Origin: Acorus gramineus
Taxonomy: Eukaryota; Streptophyta; Magnoliopsida; Acorales; Acoraceae
NCBI GenBank assembly: GCA_030737835.1
Contig: CM060857.1
Location: 14,457,496 to 14,521,495 of the forward strand
Length of the DNA stretch: 64,000 nt
Direction of reading: 5' to 3'
Under the pieces are notes generated by a model. It was given only the letters and a program-made list of their open reading frames with translations. It did no database searches and was not told the origin of the DNA. The position numbers and the translations under genes are program-made. Shown in pieces: positions 21,591 through 34,541 of this stretch (position 1 is its first letter; each line of letters opens with the position of its first letter).

Positions 21591-24500
21591 AGGTTTAAAC
21601 CCATTTATAAATCCAAAGCAGATACGCCCATTCTTCGAGGACAAATCGACACGGTGGGTCCCGGGACACGTCAGACAGACACGTAGGCCGACAAGATGCT
21701 GTGGTGGGGGGCGCGTGGGCCCATATCCCCGCTACGGTTTCAAGTCCGGAATTCAGTGAAGTGTCTGGTTTCACGTCCGGGGGAGTCGGTTTCATACGGT
21801 TTCTAGTGACAGGTCGACTGGCCCATTCGGCCCACAAATTGGGCCCAGAAAGAGAGAGGGGGGAATGGATATTCGTCATTATTGGCTCTGGCTGTAACTA
21901 AGATACGTGGTACTTGTGTATTTTTAATACATATTTTTTTAATGTTTTTTTTTTATGGTTGTCAAATAAACCAGACCATGCTATTTTTTTAATGTTGTCA
22001 CGCCTAGCCAGGCTTTATATTTAATTCTGACTTGTACTGACAATGTTTTTAATTTTTTAATTTTTTTATTTTGGGAGCATTGGGGATCGTCCGATTTTAT
22101 ATGTCTGGTTTATGATATGACAGGGTTGCTTGCGATGGAAATAGTCTGATAGCACGTGATCGTGCAGATTTTTTTTTAAAATTAGTATATGATAGCATGG
22201 TTTAATTATATATGAATTTAAACATTTATTAAATTTCTTAGACAGTAAAAATGAGAATGCAAATATTTTTGTAATGTAACATATCTCACTATGACATGAG
22301 TTTCGTGAACAATATTTATTTTGGGTTTTGAATTTTGACACTGAGGGTCAACCGATATGTTCACTGATTTTTACATTTTAAATTGATTTTTACATTATTG
22401 GGTTTTGAAAACTAATTCGTCTGGAATTCAGATCGGTCGAAGGTTCAACAAGTCAGATTTGATTAGGTTTTAAAATACTGCTTGGGACCCTTTGGAGCCA
22501 ACATATTCTTGGTATAATGGGAAGATGCAACAAGCTAGTGATTGGCATGAAAACTAATTGAATTGTGGGACATGATAAATCATGTATAGTGAAGCACGTC
22601 AAGAAACACCTGAATAACAGCCATCTAGCTAAATAGGGGACCAAGTCCAGTAAACATTTTTGTTTACTTGCTCTTTTAGGTCTATTATAAAGGCAACAAC
22701 ACAATAGAATCAATGGCTTCAAAAGTTTCCACCCACACCACATTGGAGGGAAAAGGAAAATCTATAAGGTTTCCTTCCAATAAAAGTCATCCTGAGAATC
22801 CCACCCTCATTGAGTGGCTCTAGAAATCCAGATAATGGGGAGACATATTGGACCACCCCATAAGTAGGAAGACATTCCCCCCAACAACTTATTTCAATGT
22901 GGTAAACAATGTTTTTATGGCTCATTTTTACAAGTCCAAGCCATATTGTTGGATGTGCCTGTTTTGGCCCCTCAATCTAATATTGAAAGGTAAAATATAT
23001 GATGTGGTTCAGTAAAAAAAAAAGGAAGATTATCATTACATTTTTTATTACTATTTCAAAATCAATTTGTTCATTTACTTTGCTATATTTGATCAATATG
23101 ACAATCTTAAGTTAATTCTTTAGTTATTAATAAAACCTTTTTTTTAATTGAAAGAACAACTCTATCTTAAGCCTATTAAAAGAAGATCTAATGTATATGG
23201 AGATTGGATTTAACATACAACCCTATATAAAGATAGGGGCCTAGGCTTCAATCAACCCCAGGAAGACTGTTTGGTTGACCACCTTAAAGTTAGAGCGGTG
23301 CATATAATATGTACAAGTGTTGAGTATTCTTTCCATACAATATTATTAGAAATATAACCAAGTACTCCAGTATTATCAAATCTATGGGTGATTAAGATGT
23401 AAACCACATTTTGCCTTGGACAGGGAATATCAAACCTTGTCTTTTTATGTGGGGATTATCCAAATGAGAAGCATTTGGTGATAGCTTTTCTATCTAGTGG
23501 GGTTACTTTAAGCATGAAAAGAATTTTGGAGGCATCATAGCTTTGTGTTTATTATTTGGACTAGTTATAAACCAAACAGGGCTCACGGGACAGGAAATCA
23601 AACTGTTTAAAGTGTTAGATTTCATATCATAACTTTGGTCCCCCCACCCCAAAAATAATCCCAATATTGGCAACTTTTTAGATAAAACATGGTTCTTTTG
23701 CAGTGTCTGATATCTTTTGTTCCCCATTTACATAGCCAACATTGATTAAGCATTGTTAAAAAGTCATCTTATAAGACCACAATCATTCTTTTGGCACTAA
23801 CTTGGATCTTTCCTTCCCTTCCCATAAGCTGACTCTCAATTCGTTTTATAATCACTTTACAGCTATATTTTTTATTTTTTATTTTTGATGGTTAATGGTA
23901 GGTTTCCATACTCATATAAATAGGAGGGTGAAAACCCGAAGGAAATACAAGCTAGCCCTGCGTAAAATTTCACGCAATTACATCTTAAGTAGTGGTGGTC
24001 ACAAATTAAGATGTACGCACAAAACACTAGTTAATCATGCATTATAAAATTATCACCCAAAAAAGTTAGGGAGGTCAACATCTTCCCTAATCGAGAAGAT
24101 GTTGGCCTGAAGTTCGAATCCCTTCAAACTCCACTAATGCACATAATTTATGAGTGTTTATATGCAGGGACATAGCTATACTATGATCAAGGAGGGCTCA
24201 AGCCCCCTCCTTGATTTGTCAGGAAAAAATTAGTCATTCAATTGTGTTAGGATAGGTTTGTAGTAGCTATTATGTAAATTTTTTTTTTTTTTATTTCACC
24301 TTGAGACAGCTCGCTTGTTCTATGCACACACACTCTGGATTTTCTAATTTTGATAGTTCTAGTTCTTCTCAAGATGATGACTCGTACTTTTGTCCTCGGA
24401 AGAAAGGTCTCTCAGAACAACTAAAAAATCTAAGTGATGGTTATTGACATTTTATAATCAACTAATACGTATTTGTAAAATTTTATTTTGATTTCTCGAA

Positions 24501-25799
24501 TGTTTTGGAGTAAAAATAAACAAGAAAAATGTTACCTCCAATATTTTTTCAGCTTCATTTCCAATAGACAACCATTTTTGTTTTATTTTTTTTAAAATAA
24601 TATATCTCAAATAATGAGTTTAATAATGAGGTTGACTAATTTATAGAAAATATAAAAATAAAGTGTTAAAGACATCTACGACCATGTAAATATGAGCAAT
24701 CCTATATAAATCCCTAATAAAGTTAAAACACACGTATAAGTCATTGAAAACTCACAAAAACTCATATACATCCATATCGTCAACAGAGTTTAACCATGAT
24801 TCAACCTATCTTAGTTAACTTTAATCAATAACATAAATCAACTAAATTATCTCTAATTTTCCAATCCAACCAAACAATTTAAGGTGAAAAAATATAAAAG
24901 TTTTATAAAAGTAGTTTGTTCTTTTAAGTGGATTAATTTGTATTTTTTTGTTGTTTATAAGAACTATAATATCTATACAAGTACACTGTGATGGAATATT
25001 ATGAAAGTATTCTTATAAATCTGGATAAAAATTTCACCCAGGAATGAAAATTGTTTTTTTTTTTTTTTAGTTTTTAGGGACTTATATATATGTCTCAACT
25101 TTAACATAAACTTATATGAAATTATTCATATTTGTAATTGTAGAGATGCAAATGTATTTTAACCCAAAAATAAAAAGACATACACGAGGCTAACAAATAT
25201 ATGGGATTAAAAATTGGCAGAAAAAAGGGCTCAACAACACTCGTAAAATGTATGACTTGTATAGTTGTATTATATATGATTGTATCTTTATCAATTATAT
25301 TGAAATCATGGCCATTGCACTGATTGTATGAATGTCGTCCCAACTGATGATGGGGTGACAAAAATCATTTTACAGCTATGCAATTTAAAATCCAACTGAA
25401 TCTCACATATCTTTCAAAACTATAACCGAATCTTATTTCTTCCAAATACTGTAGAAAATAATGTCCAAGGTATATCAAATCTAAAATAAACAACCAACAA
25501 ATATATTCATAAATGTTTGTTTCTACAATATGACCAAAATAGTGACTTGTTTCTCTTGCCCAGTTCAACATTGTTATAAATAAACAAGTGTTGTTTCTAA
25601 CAAGATGACCAAAATAAGTATTCCCTCTTATTTGTCACCAATATGGCCATATCCCATCTGTATTGTTCTCAACAAACTATTGGGTGGATTATCACCAGAG
25701 TACATTTAATTTCATACCCTGCCTTTATTAGAATACAAGTAATTATCGACCAATATCATAAAACGGTGAACTTCTTCACCAGATGGATGGATAAAGCAC
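21591..25799. other. Long intergenic region without a recognised gene
   Basis: No gene supported. 21620-21880 is GC-richer than its surroundings. A near-palindrome around GATCAAGGAGGGCTCAAGCCCCCTCCTTGAT lies at 24182-24214, of the kind found near decayed hAT elements. A tRNA-like patch, GAAGTTCGAATCCC, lies at 24109-24122 and could be an old SINE or tRNA remnant, without a supporting cloverleaf. The rest is AT-rich; minus-strand frames under 100 codons show no family signature. Confidence 0.35.
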
Positions 25800-28700
25800 T
25801 TACAAAACATCCTTGGACAGATGATTGTTGGACTCTATTTTCCGAACATTGGAAAGCTCATCAACTCCATCACCCCTTTCAAAAACAGCTGCTGCCCCCA
25901 TTCCTGAGCCTGTTTACATTCAGTGTCTTCATTTAGCCAAAAACTTAAATAAAAGGACTACAGATACACACACGCTGACGCGTACATACACATAAAAAAA
26001 GAGATGATTGAACAAGGTACCTATGCACATTGAAATCACACCAAAACGGGAGTCTCTGCCTCGGCGTTTCATTTCATGCAGTAAAGTTCCCACACAGCGG
26101 GCACCTGCAAACAAAAAGCAAGAATAGTTATTCATAAATTCCAATCATGATGGATAGAAGCCAGTGGTAGTGGGGAAAAAATCATCTCTTGGTTTTGTAA
26201 AATTATAACCATGTTGATGAACCCAAGTTGTAGAGTAGGGAGTTTTTATGGGCTTGTTAGAATTTGTAGTAAGCATTTAAACTAAATAATTATATGTACT
26301 TGTTTGACGATGAGTGTTCATTATATTATTTTCACATTCGGGAGATGGTGTCTGTGAGACTCAAAATGACATGGATATGGAGGTCCAATTAATATGTACG
26401 AGGAGAAGAAGCAAATGATGTCCTTTAAATGTTTCTTATCAGCTCTTCTTGGTTATCTAGAAGGGAAGGACGAGCTACAAACTGTTCCGAAACAGAGGGT
26501 GACAAATCCCAGTTCAGGTATTCATGTGGATGATTTGTTTAGACAAAACCTCAATGAAGAAAAATATAAAAAAAGGCAAAGCAGCCCTACTCAGCCCATA
26601 CACACAATTTACAGCCATTACTCTATACAGCAAAAAAATCTCCCATCCTAAATTAAATTAATGTTGAATCAGACTTATATTTACCCCAGATACTTCAGTT
26701 ATCAAAAACCTCACCCAACTCCAATGCCACCACCGGTCTTCGCAAGCAAAGATCAATGGGGTAGTCTAATCTAGACAGCTTAGGATGTAAGCTAGTCATG
26801 TGGAAGCTCAGGAATTTGATTTTAGCATGGTGTCACTCACAGTCATCACTGTATACATAGGAAGCGCTGAAGGAAAATTAAGGAATCTGAGTCAAGGGGA
26901 AATTCATGGAAAATAAATTATTTTTACTTTTAACAAATTTTTTTTATTGATTGTGCATGTAATTGAAAGTGACAAAAATTATATTAAAAACAAAATGTTT
27001 GTACCTGTGACGCAAAGTGACAAGTAAAAACAATCCCCCATTTTCACTCACTTCTCTCTGTGGGAAGAAAAAAAATTCCCCTTTCCTAATAAGACCAAAG
27101 TGATCACAAACATACCCTTAAAACCACAGATGCAGATGGACTAAAAATCAGAGAGATAGGTCTTTTCGCCATTACTAAGATACCATAATCACCATTGCAA
27201 ATCAAGAGCAGCAATCCATAATTTAAAACCATAAAAGCAAAACAACGATCCATAATTTCAAACTATAAAGCAAAAAGTGGTTATCATATGCTAAAACATA
27301 ATCACCTGTTGCACCAAGTGGATGCCCAAGAGCAATAGCACCTCCATTGACATTCACCTTATCTGGATTTAGCTCCAGTTTCTTCATGCAGTATACATAT
27401 TGGGAGGCAAATGCCTACACAAAGCACCAGACAAAATCTGTTTCACATTCTATCCAAATACAGTGAGGAAAGACACAAAGAAATGCTGTGTGCCATTCAT
27501 TACCTCATTTATTTCAAATAAATCAATGTCATCAAGTTCCAGACCAGCAAGTTTAACTGCAGCAGGAATTGCAACTGCAGGACCAATGCCCATGACAAAA
27601 GGATCCACTCCAACAGCAGCAAAGCTCCTAAACAAGAGACCAATGATTTTTAAGGAAGACAATCACAGCAAATGTTCCCATGAGGATTACTTAATGCAAA
27701 AACAAACCACCACAAATGACAAAAAAAGGCATACAATTATATTTGACAAAAAATATATAACCATGTTAATTGTAATACAACTTCACAACAGATGATCATT
27801 AAGAAGGAAATTATATAGAGGAAATACATAACCAATAAAAATAGAGGTACATTGGCATCTAGACAAAATCATATTAGTTGAGGCAAATAGAGTTGAAAAA
27901 GATGCAAGCTGCATGACTGACAATCCTCAAAGAAGCAAAAGACAAAAAAAAGGCTAAATGATAATTCAATCAATACATGCACTTAAAATGTTACAGGAAT
28001 GCACAGGCCAAGTCCAAAGTTTAATAATCTCCGTTATAGTATGTAGTCTTTCTAATCAAATGTGAACAGGTATGAATCAAAATAACCTCCTGAGACAACC
28101 AATAGGTAGCGCGCTCTGCAGAAACACTTCACAATTGGGGTTCAAGGGATCAAATAAAACCATGCAAACTTATATAAAGGGCATTTCTATACCTGAAAAC
28201 ACCAAGAATGGGGAGTCCTTTCTTCACAGCAAGATTTCTCTTCATAAGGAGAACTGCACCAGCACCATCACTTACTTGGCTAGAATTTCCTATAAAAAAG
28301 TAAGCACCAAATTTTAGAACCATGATGCAAGTAATGGATATATTATGTTCATTCAATGTGTCAGTCACGTTGAAGCATTCTTCCATACCAGCAGTGGTAG
28401 TTCCACCCTTCTTAAATGCAGGTTTGAGCTTTGCCAGACCAGAAACTGTTGTGCCTGGTCGAATTCCATCATCCGCAGAAATTGTAACTTGTTTCTCTTG
28501 TCCAGTTTTTGGGTCCACAATCTTAAAAGAACCAAAAAAATACATTAGGCCCCCTTTTTTATAATGCCAACAGAGAGATATACAGTGTGTGAAGAAGCAT
28601 AAAGTTCCACAGATTGGGTATAGGTGACAAACCAGAGGACCACTTTGGGGGCTTAAGGTTATTCAAATAATAAGAGGTGTCAAAGGTTTCTATTGGAACA

Positions 28701-31153
28701 ACCAACAAGCTGTCCGGAAGAAAAGTTGTTGTTAAACACCAAGTGGTGTGTGACACCTGGTCACCAAAGGCCCCTAAATAACATCTCATCGATCTTGATG
28801 CCCTTTCCAGGAAATATTTTTATTGTTTGGAGAAATCTTCAAGTACAGTTCGTAATATTTTCACAAGGGCCATAATCCAGATACTGATAAATGGAATTCT
28901 TTCTTTCTCACACGCAGACATGCACACGTGGTCCCTTCTCATATTACCTTTTTGCTTATTCTGAATTATTAGTTTTTCCGATAATTTTTTATACTAATGA
29001 TAACATCAATAACATATTTACCTTGGTAACCACAGGGATGATTTCATCTTTGAATTTCCCACTAGCTGCAGCTGCTGCCGCTTTTCTATGAGATTCAACC
29101 TGTCCACATACAAAGGATCAAATTATTCAAAGGGAAAAAAAATCACCATGATGTGAGATCACAATGCTTTTGAAGGCAAAACTTACAGCAGCTTGATCTT
29201 GCTCCTCACGTGTTACTCCATACCGTTCCACAACATTCTCAGAAGTAATGCCCATGGGAAGAAGGCAATCTTGAGCTTGTTGAAAGTCGTTCGCCTGACA
29301 ACGTGGAAGACGTTAATTAATCAATCACCACAAATTTATAAGAAAATGCAAGACCAAAATTTAACATACCTTGGGATTGACTGGACCTTCCCATCCAACC
29401 TGACTTATCGACATGGACTCCAATCCAGCTCCGATACCTGTGAAATGAAAGGAACAGAATACAATGCCATCACCAATGCCATCATAGTCTTGCAAGTGAT
29501 TATTTATGCATCTATCAACATTGAACTTCAAACTCACCAATATCATAGAACCCGCCTTTTATGGCAGCGGCAACATCAGCAACTGCCTGCAGGCCAGAAG
29601 AGCACTGTCGATTTACTGTTTTGAGAGGTACAGTATCTGTAAAATAATATTCAAATAATAATAAATAAAAGTGTTAAAAGGATGTAACTAAAAAAGTAAC
29701 AACAGAGAACCCTTCATATGAATTGGTGCCAATTGGTATTAATTTGTAAAATTCCGTGCCAATTCAAACTAATTAGTAATTAGTGATTTCAAACTAATTC
29801 ATATAATTTCATATACCAACTAATACCAATTCAAACGATTTCACACCAATTGGTACTATTCAATGAATGAAAACCTTCAGAACAGAGGCATACCAGGAAA
29901 ACCAGCATAAAACGCGGCCATCCTACACTCGATAGCCCTTTGAGAGCCCGGCGCCAAGACGGTGCCCACGACGATATCACCCACTTCGCTTGGTTTCACA
30001 TTGGATTTTTCCAACACAGCCTACCATATACATATGCATAAACACATATACATGTAAATAAAAAAAAAAATTAATCCAAAAATATAACTTTCACCAACCC
30101 AGGTAATTCTCTCTTAAACAGTGAACACATAAATACCACCCAACCAATACCATATATATAAAAAAAGGAAAAAATCCAAATAACCCCCTGACTTTTCCTA
30201 CAGTCCATATAACCCCCTGAAAATACTATGTACATCCAAATAATCCTCTGAATTAAACTTCCGTTGACTGATGAGAAATATTATGCGAATATTATATTTG
30301 GTTAACCCAGAATAAGAACACTGTATACCAAAAAAAAACTCCTACAAATTATTTAAAATGCGAATAACCTTTTGTAAATGATGACTTTATCTCTCTGGAT
30401 GGATTATAAAACTCTATCTGGAGAGGTGAAATTATCATTTACACATGATTTTTTGCAATTTAATACATTGTGGGGGGGGGGGGGGGTTTGATATTCTATG
30501 TATTCAGCTAAAATAATCCAAATTTGTCAATGAAAATTTAACTGAAGGGGATATTTGGATTTACATAAGTGTTTTCATGGGGTTATATGGATTTAAAGTA
30601 GTGTACAAGGGGCTATATGGATTTTTCCCATAAAAAAAAAACCTTCAGTCATGAAAGAGCAAGACCTTGAGACAGGGCGCGAGCAAGTCATCGGCCGGCG
30701 TGTCCTTGAAATCCCCACGCCTGGCTTTGCAAATAGCCGTCCGGTAAGCGCTGTGAATTCCAAACAATCCAGAATGAACAAGATCAACAAAAATTCATAT
30801 CAAGATATCAAATTTAAAACATTCCCCAATTAAAATAAAACTCACGCAACAATCACAACATCATCTCCATAAGCACCAGTCCTCTGATAATCCCCCGCCG
30901 CACAAATTGAAGCCTGAAAAAAACTCGTAATCGATAAAAGCAGAGACAATAATAAATCATTCGAAAACGATAAACCCTAGCAGATCATAAAGGGGGAGAA
31001 AAAAAAACGCCGATCAAGACAGAAGAAAGGGAAACCCTATGAGATCCGATGAAGCAACAACGATTGAGTACTGACCGAAAGGGTTGGAGGGTCGCACGAG
31101 GTGGGGCGGAGATGGTCGAGGAGGACTCTCTGCCTGTTCACGGCTTTGTCCAT
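25800..31153 (-). CDS. KAT: 3-ketoacyl-CoA thiolase, peroxisomal (KAT2/PED1-like)
   Basis: Last step of peroxisomal fatty-acid beta-oxidation: thiolytic cleavage of 3-ketoacyl-CoA to acetyl-CoA, also used for jasmonate formation. Fourteen exons: 31153-31076, 30913-30846, 30750-30666, 30020-29894, 29636-29538, 29437-29370, 29294-29187, 29099-29022, 28521-28389, 28289-28193, 27627-27504, 27414-27306, 26104-26021, 25909-25800. All have GT-AG borders and matching phase, giving 455 residues (family about 460). The N-terminus has the PTS2 signal RQRVLLDHL (7-15), followed by ICAAGD near residue 30, like the plant presequence-processing site. The nucleophile is C131 (NRQCSSGLQ). H386 lies in [10 protein letters not shown] and C418 in [17 protein letters not shown] and [17 protein letters not shown] are thiolase signatures. 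The 1.2-kb intron 12 and 0.6-kb intron 3 are the largest; intron 3 carries a MITE. The protein ends NNHLSKDVL. Confidence 0.96.
30167..30629. mobile_element. MITE inside intron 3 of the thiolase gene
   Basis: Terminal inverted repeats of at least 24 bp: GGAAAAAATCCAAATAACCC on the left and, reverse-complemented, GGGAAAAATCCATATAGCCC on the right. The inverted similarity continues inward for about 95 bp (CATATAACCCCCTGAAAA / CATATAACCCCATGAAAA). Both ends are flanked by ATAAAAAAA (30158-30166 and 30630-30638), a possible 9-bp target duplication, although A-rich sequence can match by chance. A run of 16 G lies at 30471-30486. Non-coding. Confidence 0.75.
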
Positions 31154-32364
31154 ATCTTCTCTTCTCCGTCGACGAATACACGAAAAAAGCTTGACCAGAC
31201 TCAAAAACGAACACGAAAAGTTGGAGATTTTCCGATCTTTTAAAAGGTCACACGTACTGTGTTTGGTGGATTTTTGTTTCAATTAGGTAACAAACGCGCA
31301 TTTAAGTGTGAGCGGATCATTGAAGGCGATCCCAAGATTGATCGGAAGAGGAGCGATCACAACCGTCTGTTCTGGAAAGGCGCACGAATCACGAGGTGGA
31401 GGACGTCGGGGAGCACTCCGTCTGACCGCTGACGTGGAACCTTATAATGGATCAAATCTGAACCGTTTAAAAAGGAAATCCAACGGTGTACAGTATTGCG
31501 AGTGTAGATGAAGGAAAGTCCTGCAACGGAAAGAGAGTTGTGATGATAACCCTCACGTTTTGAATGATGTGATCCCTGTGGGTCTCACATTGTTGGGTAC
31601 CGTCTGGTTTGATTTGGACTGAACCTGATGTGACCTCTAAGATTATCTACGTACGTACCGTTGTAAAGGGATCAAATCACACGTAGTTCCTCTTTCCGTG
31701 TAGGGATTTAATGGAAAAATCTCTCTCCCCCCTTCCATCCAATAGGAGAACTGGTTTTCTATTTATAGTATATTTATAGTAGTTTGATGGGTGCCCTAGA
31801 ATCAGTAATATTTTGTAGATTTTATGGAATCAATTATTGATAACTTCAAATCAAATATATAATCTGAGATCTCTGCATACGGACCGTCCATAGTGGGCGA
31901 TCTAGATCGTGAGCAGTCGATACATGGAACGTCTTATTTTTAGGCCCCACAAATCGTATGTACATGTAAAATGTAATATATATTTTTAAAAAATAAAATG
32001 TGTGGGATCATTAACACTCATGGTATAATATCTTACTTATGTACATATATAATATAATGATAAAGATAATAAATAATTATTAAATAAATCAATCTGATTT
32101 GTAATATAGAATTATAAAGTTTGTTATAACGTTAGAAATAAAAAATGTTATAGTTAAAAAATATTCTTTTTTTTTAATTTTTAGAGATATGAATATGAAT
32201 ATATTATGTTATCTGATTTTAAAAATATATTGATATGGATTTTTTTGTTCTATTGTTATCCTAATCCAAAATCAATAAAAATCATGTGTATGATCACTAC
32301 GAATAGATAGATATATGTATCTCCCGAATTGAATCCTATATTGGGATTACAATTTTAAGGGAAT
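31154..32364. other. Thiolase 5' leader, promoter and AT-rich intergenic DNA
   Basis: 31154-31540 is the likely leader/promoter of the thiolase and is relatively GC-rich; overlapping short frames there on both strands are chance. 31560-32364 is AT-rich with no gene. Confidence 0.4.
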
Positions 32365-32530
32365 ATACCCGTTTGGTTCCGCTTAAATAAAGCGATTCTG
32401 TTTTTAATTAAACAGAAAGCTAAAAAGTGTTACCAAACGCATTCTAAAAAACTGACTTAATTAAAAAGTTACTTTCAGTTTTTAGTGTTAAAAAATTAAT
32501 TTTTAAAAAGCAAAAATATCTCACCATTGA
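32365..32530 (+). mobile_element. MITE family B, copy 2 (partial)
   Basis: CCCGTTTGGTTCCGCTTAAA at the left end, then GATTCTGTTTTTAATTAA, ACAGAAAGCTAAAAAGTG and TTACCAAACGCATTCTAAAA, in common with 16696-16910. The right end is lost. Confidence 0.5.
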
Positions 32531-32601
32531 AGAACTATAAAACAAAAGGAAAAGTTAAGAATACATGTATAGTTACGATCACATGTTAAATGCATTATTT
32601 A

Positions 32602-33230
32602 GGCTATCTCCAGTTCTTACTCAAACCTATACCCAAATTTCACTTAAAATTTGAGTAAAAATTTGATTTGATATGATGTGTCTCCAACTATCACTTTGTG
32701 TTTTACTCAAATATTTTAAAAATTCAGATTTTCTTCTCATTATTTTCTATAAACATTTTCAAAATCTGTTTCCCAAACATTTTTACTACTCAATTTTTAT
32801 TCCCTTTAAGATATTTAAATTTAAACATTATTATCATCTAATTATTTGAAAAAAAAGGTAAAAATAATATTTTTTATTGGAATAAAAATAAGAAATAAAA
32901 AAACAAAAATAAAAACTTAAGAAAGAAGACCGATTTTTTTTTGGGGGGAGGTTTCAAGAGATGGTGAAAATTTTGGGGGGTGAGAAAACATCTAATATAA
33001 TTTAACTAAATGTGGAGTTAAAGGAAAAAATTTTCACATTGGAAGAAAATGTGGAGATAAAGAAAAACAAAAAGATATGTTAAAAATTTGAGTCTCTCTT
33101 GATTTGGGTAAAGATTTGAGTAAAAACTTGATTTTATATAAGTATGGGTAAATGGTTGTAGAGGGTTTTGAGTGATTTTTACTCAAATTTAAATTTGAGT
33201 AAATGTTTGGGTATAAGATTAAAGATGCTC
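32602..33230. mobile_element. Tourist-like MITE
   Basis: Ends are inverted: GGCTATCTCCAGTTCTTACT at the left and, reverse-complemented, GAGCATCTTTAATCTTATAC at the right. Inverted similarity continues inward (ACTCAAACC, TATACCC, AATTTGAGTAAAAA). Flanked by TTA on both sides (32599-32601 and 33231-33233), the 3-bp duplication typical of PIF/Harbinger-Tourist elements. No coding capacity. Confidence 0.72.
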
Positions 33231-33639
33231 TTAGTCGCATCCACTTGATGACAATAATTGTCCACCAACCATCCGATATAAAATGAATAAAAAAACAATG
33301 GTAGAGCAATCATAGGTAATTTAAAGTATTGTTAAATCAAAATTAGATTTTAGTTTGGGGAAAAAATCTTAACAAAAATTATTGGATCCATAAGAATCCA
33401 AAAAGTGAACAGTAATTCTATGTTTGTCCACGCGGCCAATGAAGGCTAAAGATGGACTGAGAAAACGATCACAATTATATGAGGGGGACAGGAGAGGGAG
33501 GGAGAACGAGAAAGGGCCTCGCCAATACAGAAAAGGGAGCAGTTACTACCACCCCACCAGTTCTTCAATCCACCCCAAAAAAACAATTTCGGGGGTGGGT
33601 TAGAGAACCACCGCAAAAAAAAAAGGTTGAGAGAGGGGT

Positions 33640-34541
33640 TTAACGCCACGGCTGGATCTTGATGGAGACAGGTGGACTACTCGACAACGATCTTGTCGGA
33701 GGTGGATACGTCGGCGATCATGCGTAGGTGAGGTCGGCGGTCTTGCCGGCACCAAGGCCGTGGGTTTTGGTGGGGGTGTTGACGGAGATGAAGATGATGT
33801 TGGAGTCGACGGCATGGGACTCGACGTCAAAGCTGAAGTGGAGGTTGACTCCCATGGCAGGAGCGGACTGTAACACCCCAGCTTACACAGTAAAAAATTG
33901 TTCGCTTTGCCCCTAAATGGGCTCACGGGTTTAAAATGCGTCTTTGTGTGTAAGAGTTGTGCTCACATATAAGCACAGACTATCTCTTCACATTAAGCGA
34001 TGTGGGACTAAACACCAAACCCTCACCCTCACCCAATTAATGGGCCTCTAGGGACTATTGGGCCTCCCCCTCAACGGGCCGGGCGTCACAATCACCCCTC
34101 CTAATGGGTCACACATCCTTGTGTGGGGCCACACCCACCATCGTGAAATAGACAAGCTCTGATACCAATTGTAACGCCTCCGGCTTACACAGCAAGAAAT
34201 TGTCCGCTTTGCCCCTAAATGGGCTCACGGGTTTAAAACACGTCTTTGTGTGTAAGAGCTGTGTTCATATATAAGCACAGACTATCTCCTTTTATTAAGC
34301 GATGTGAAACTAAACACTAAACCCTCACCCTCACCCAATCCATGGCCCTCTTGGGACTGTTGGGCTTCCCCCTCAACGGGTCGGGCGTCACACGGACAAC
34401 GTTGTCGAGTGCGGATTCAAAGATGGGGAAGTGGTCACTGTTCCAAGCTTTGATGTGGGAAGCGGAGATGTTGACGACGACGACCTGGATGTCGGGGTAC
34501 TTATAGGCGATCATCGTCATCGTAGGACCACCGATGTACCT
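33640..34541 (-). pseudogene. Captured UDP-glucose 6-dehydrogenase fragment
   Basis: UDP-glucose dehydrogenase oxidises UDP-glucose to UDP-glucuronate with NAD+. The fragment is the N-terminal Rossmann part. 34541-34398 reads YIGGPTM, PDIQVVVVNISASHIKAWNS and LDNVV. After the TRIM, 33868-33700 reads NLHFSFDVESHAVDS, FISVNTPTKTHGLGAGK and TADLTY, then MIADVSTSDKIVVE with a stop where the family has EKST. The GxGxxG start of the domain is absent. There is a frameshift after the CHG codons near the TRIM, a deletion of the WESAAR segment, and an in-frame TAG. It is not a functional gene. It lies wholly within the MULE ends, so it is read as captured sequence. Confidence 0.85.
33869..34392 (-). 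mobile_element. TRIM retrotransposon nested in the captured gene
   Basis: Two near-identical direct LTRs (33869-34090 and 34170-34392, about 222 bp each) start TGTGACGCCCG and end GTTACA on the minus strand. Between them is only 79 bp. Next to the 5' LTR is ATTGGTATCAGAGC, the primer-binding site complementary to initiator-Met tRNA. Next to the 3' LTR is a purine tract, AGGAGGGGTGA. The element is flanked by CGGAC at 33864-33868 and 34393-34397, a 5-bp target-site duplication. No gag or pol, so it is a non-autonomous terminal-repeat retrotransposon in miniature. Confidence 0.93.

Noticed and set aside
24061..24125. tRNA-like patch GAAGTTCGAATCCC
   Set aside because: A B-box-like stretch alone; I could not form an acceptor stem, anticodon arm or A box, so no tRNA gene or SINE is called.
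33446..33649. Frames at both edges of the Pack-MULE (33446-33649, 34501-34750)
   Set aside because: They read through the terminal inverted repeats and captured sequence; frameshifts and stops show they are not functional genes.
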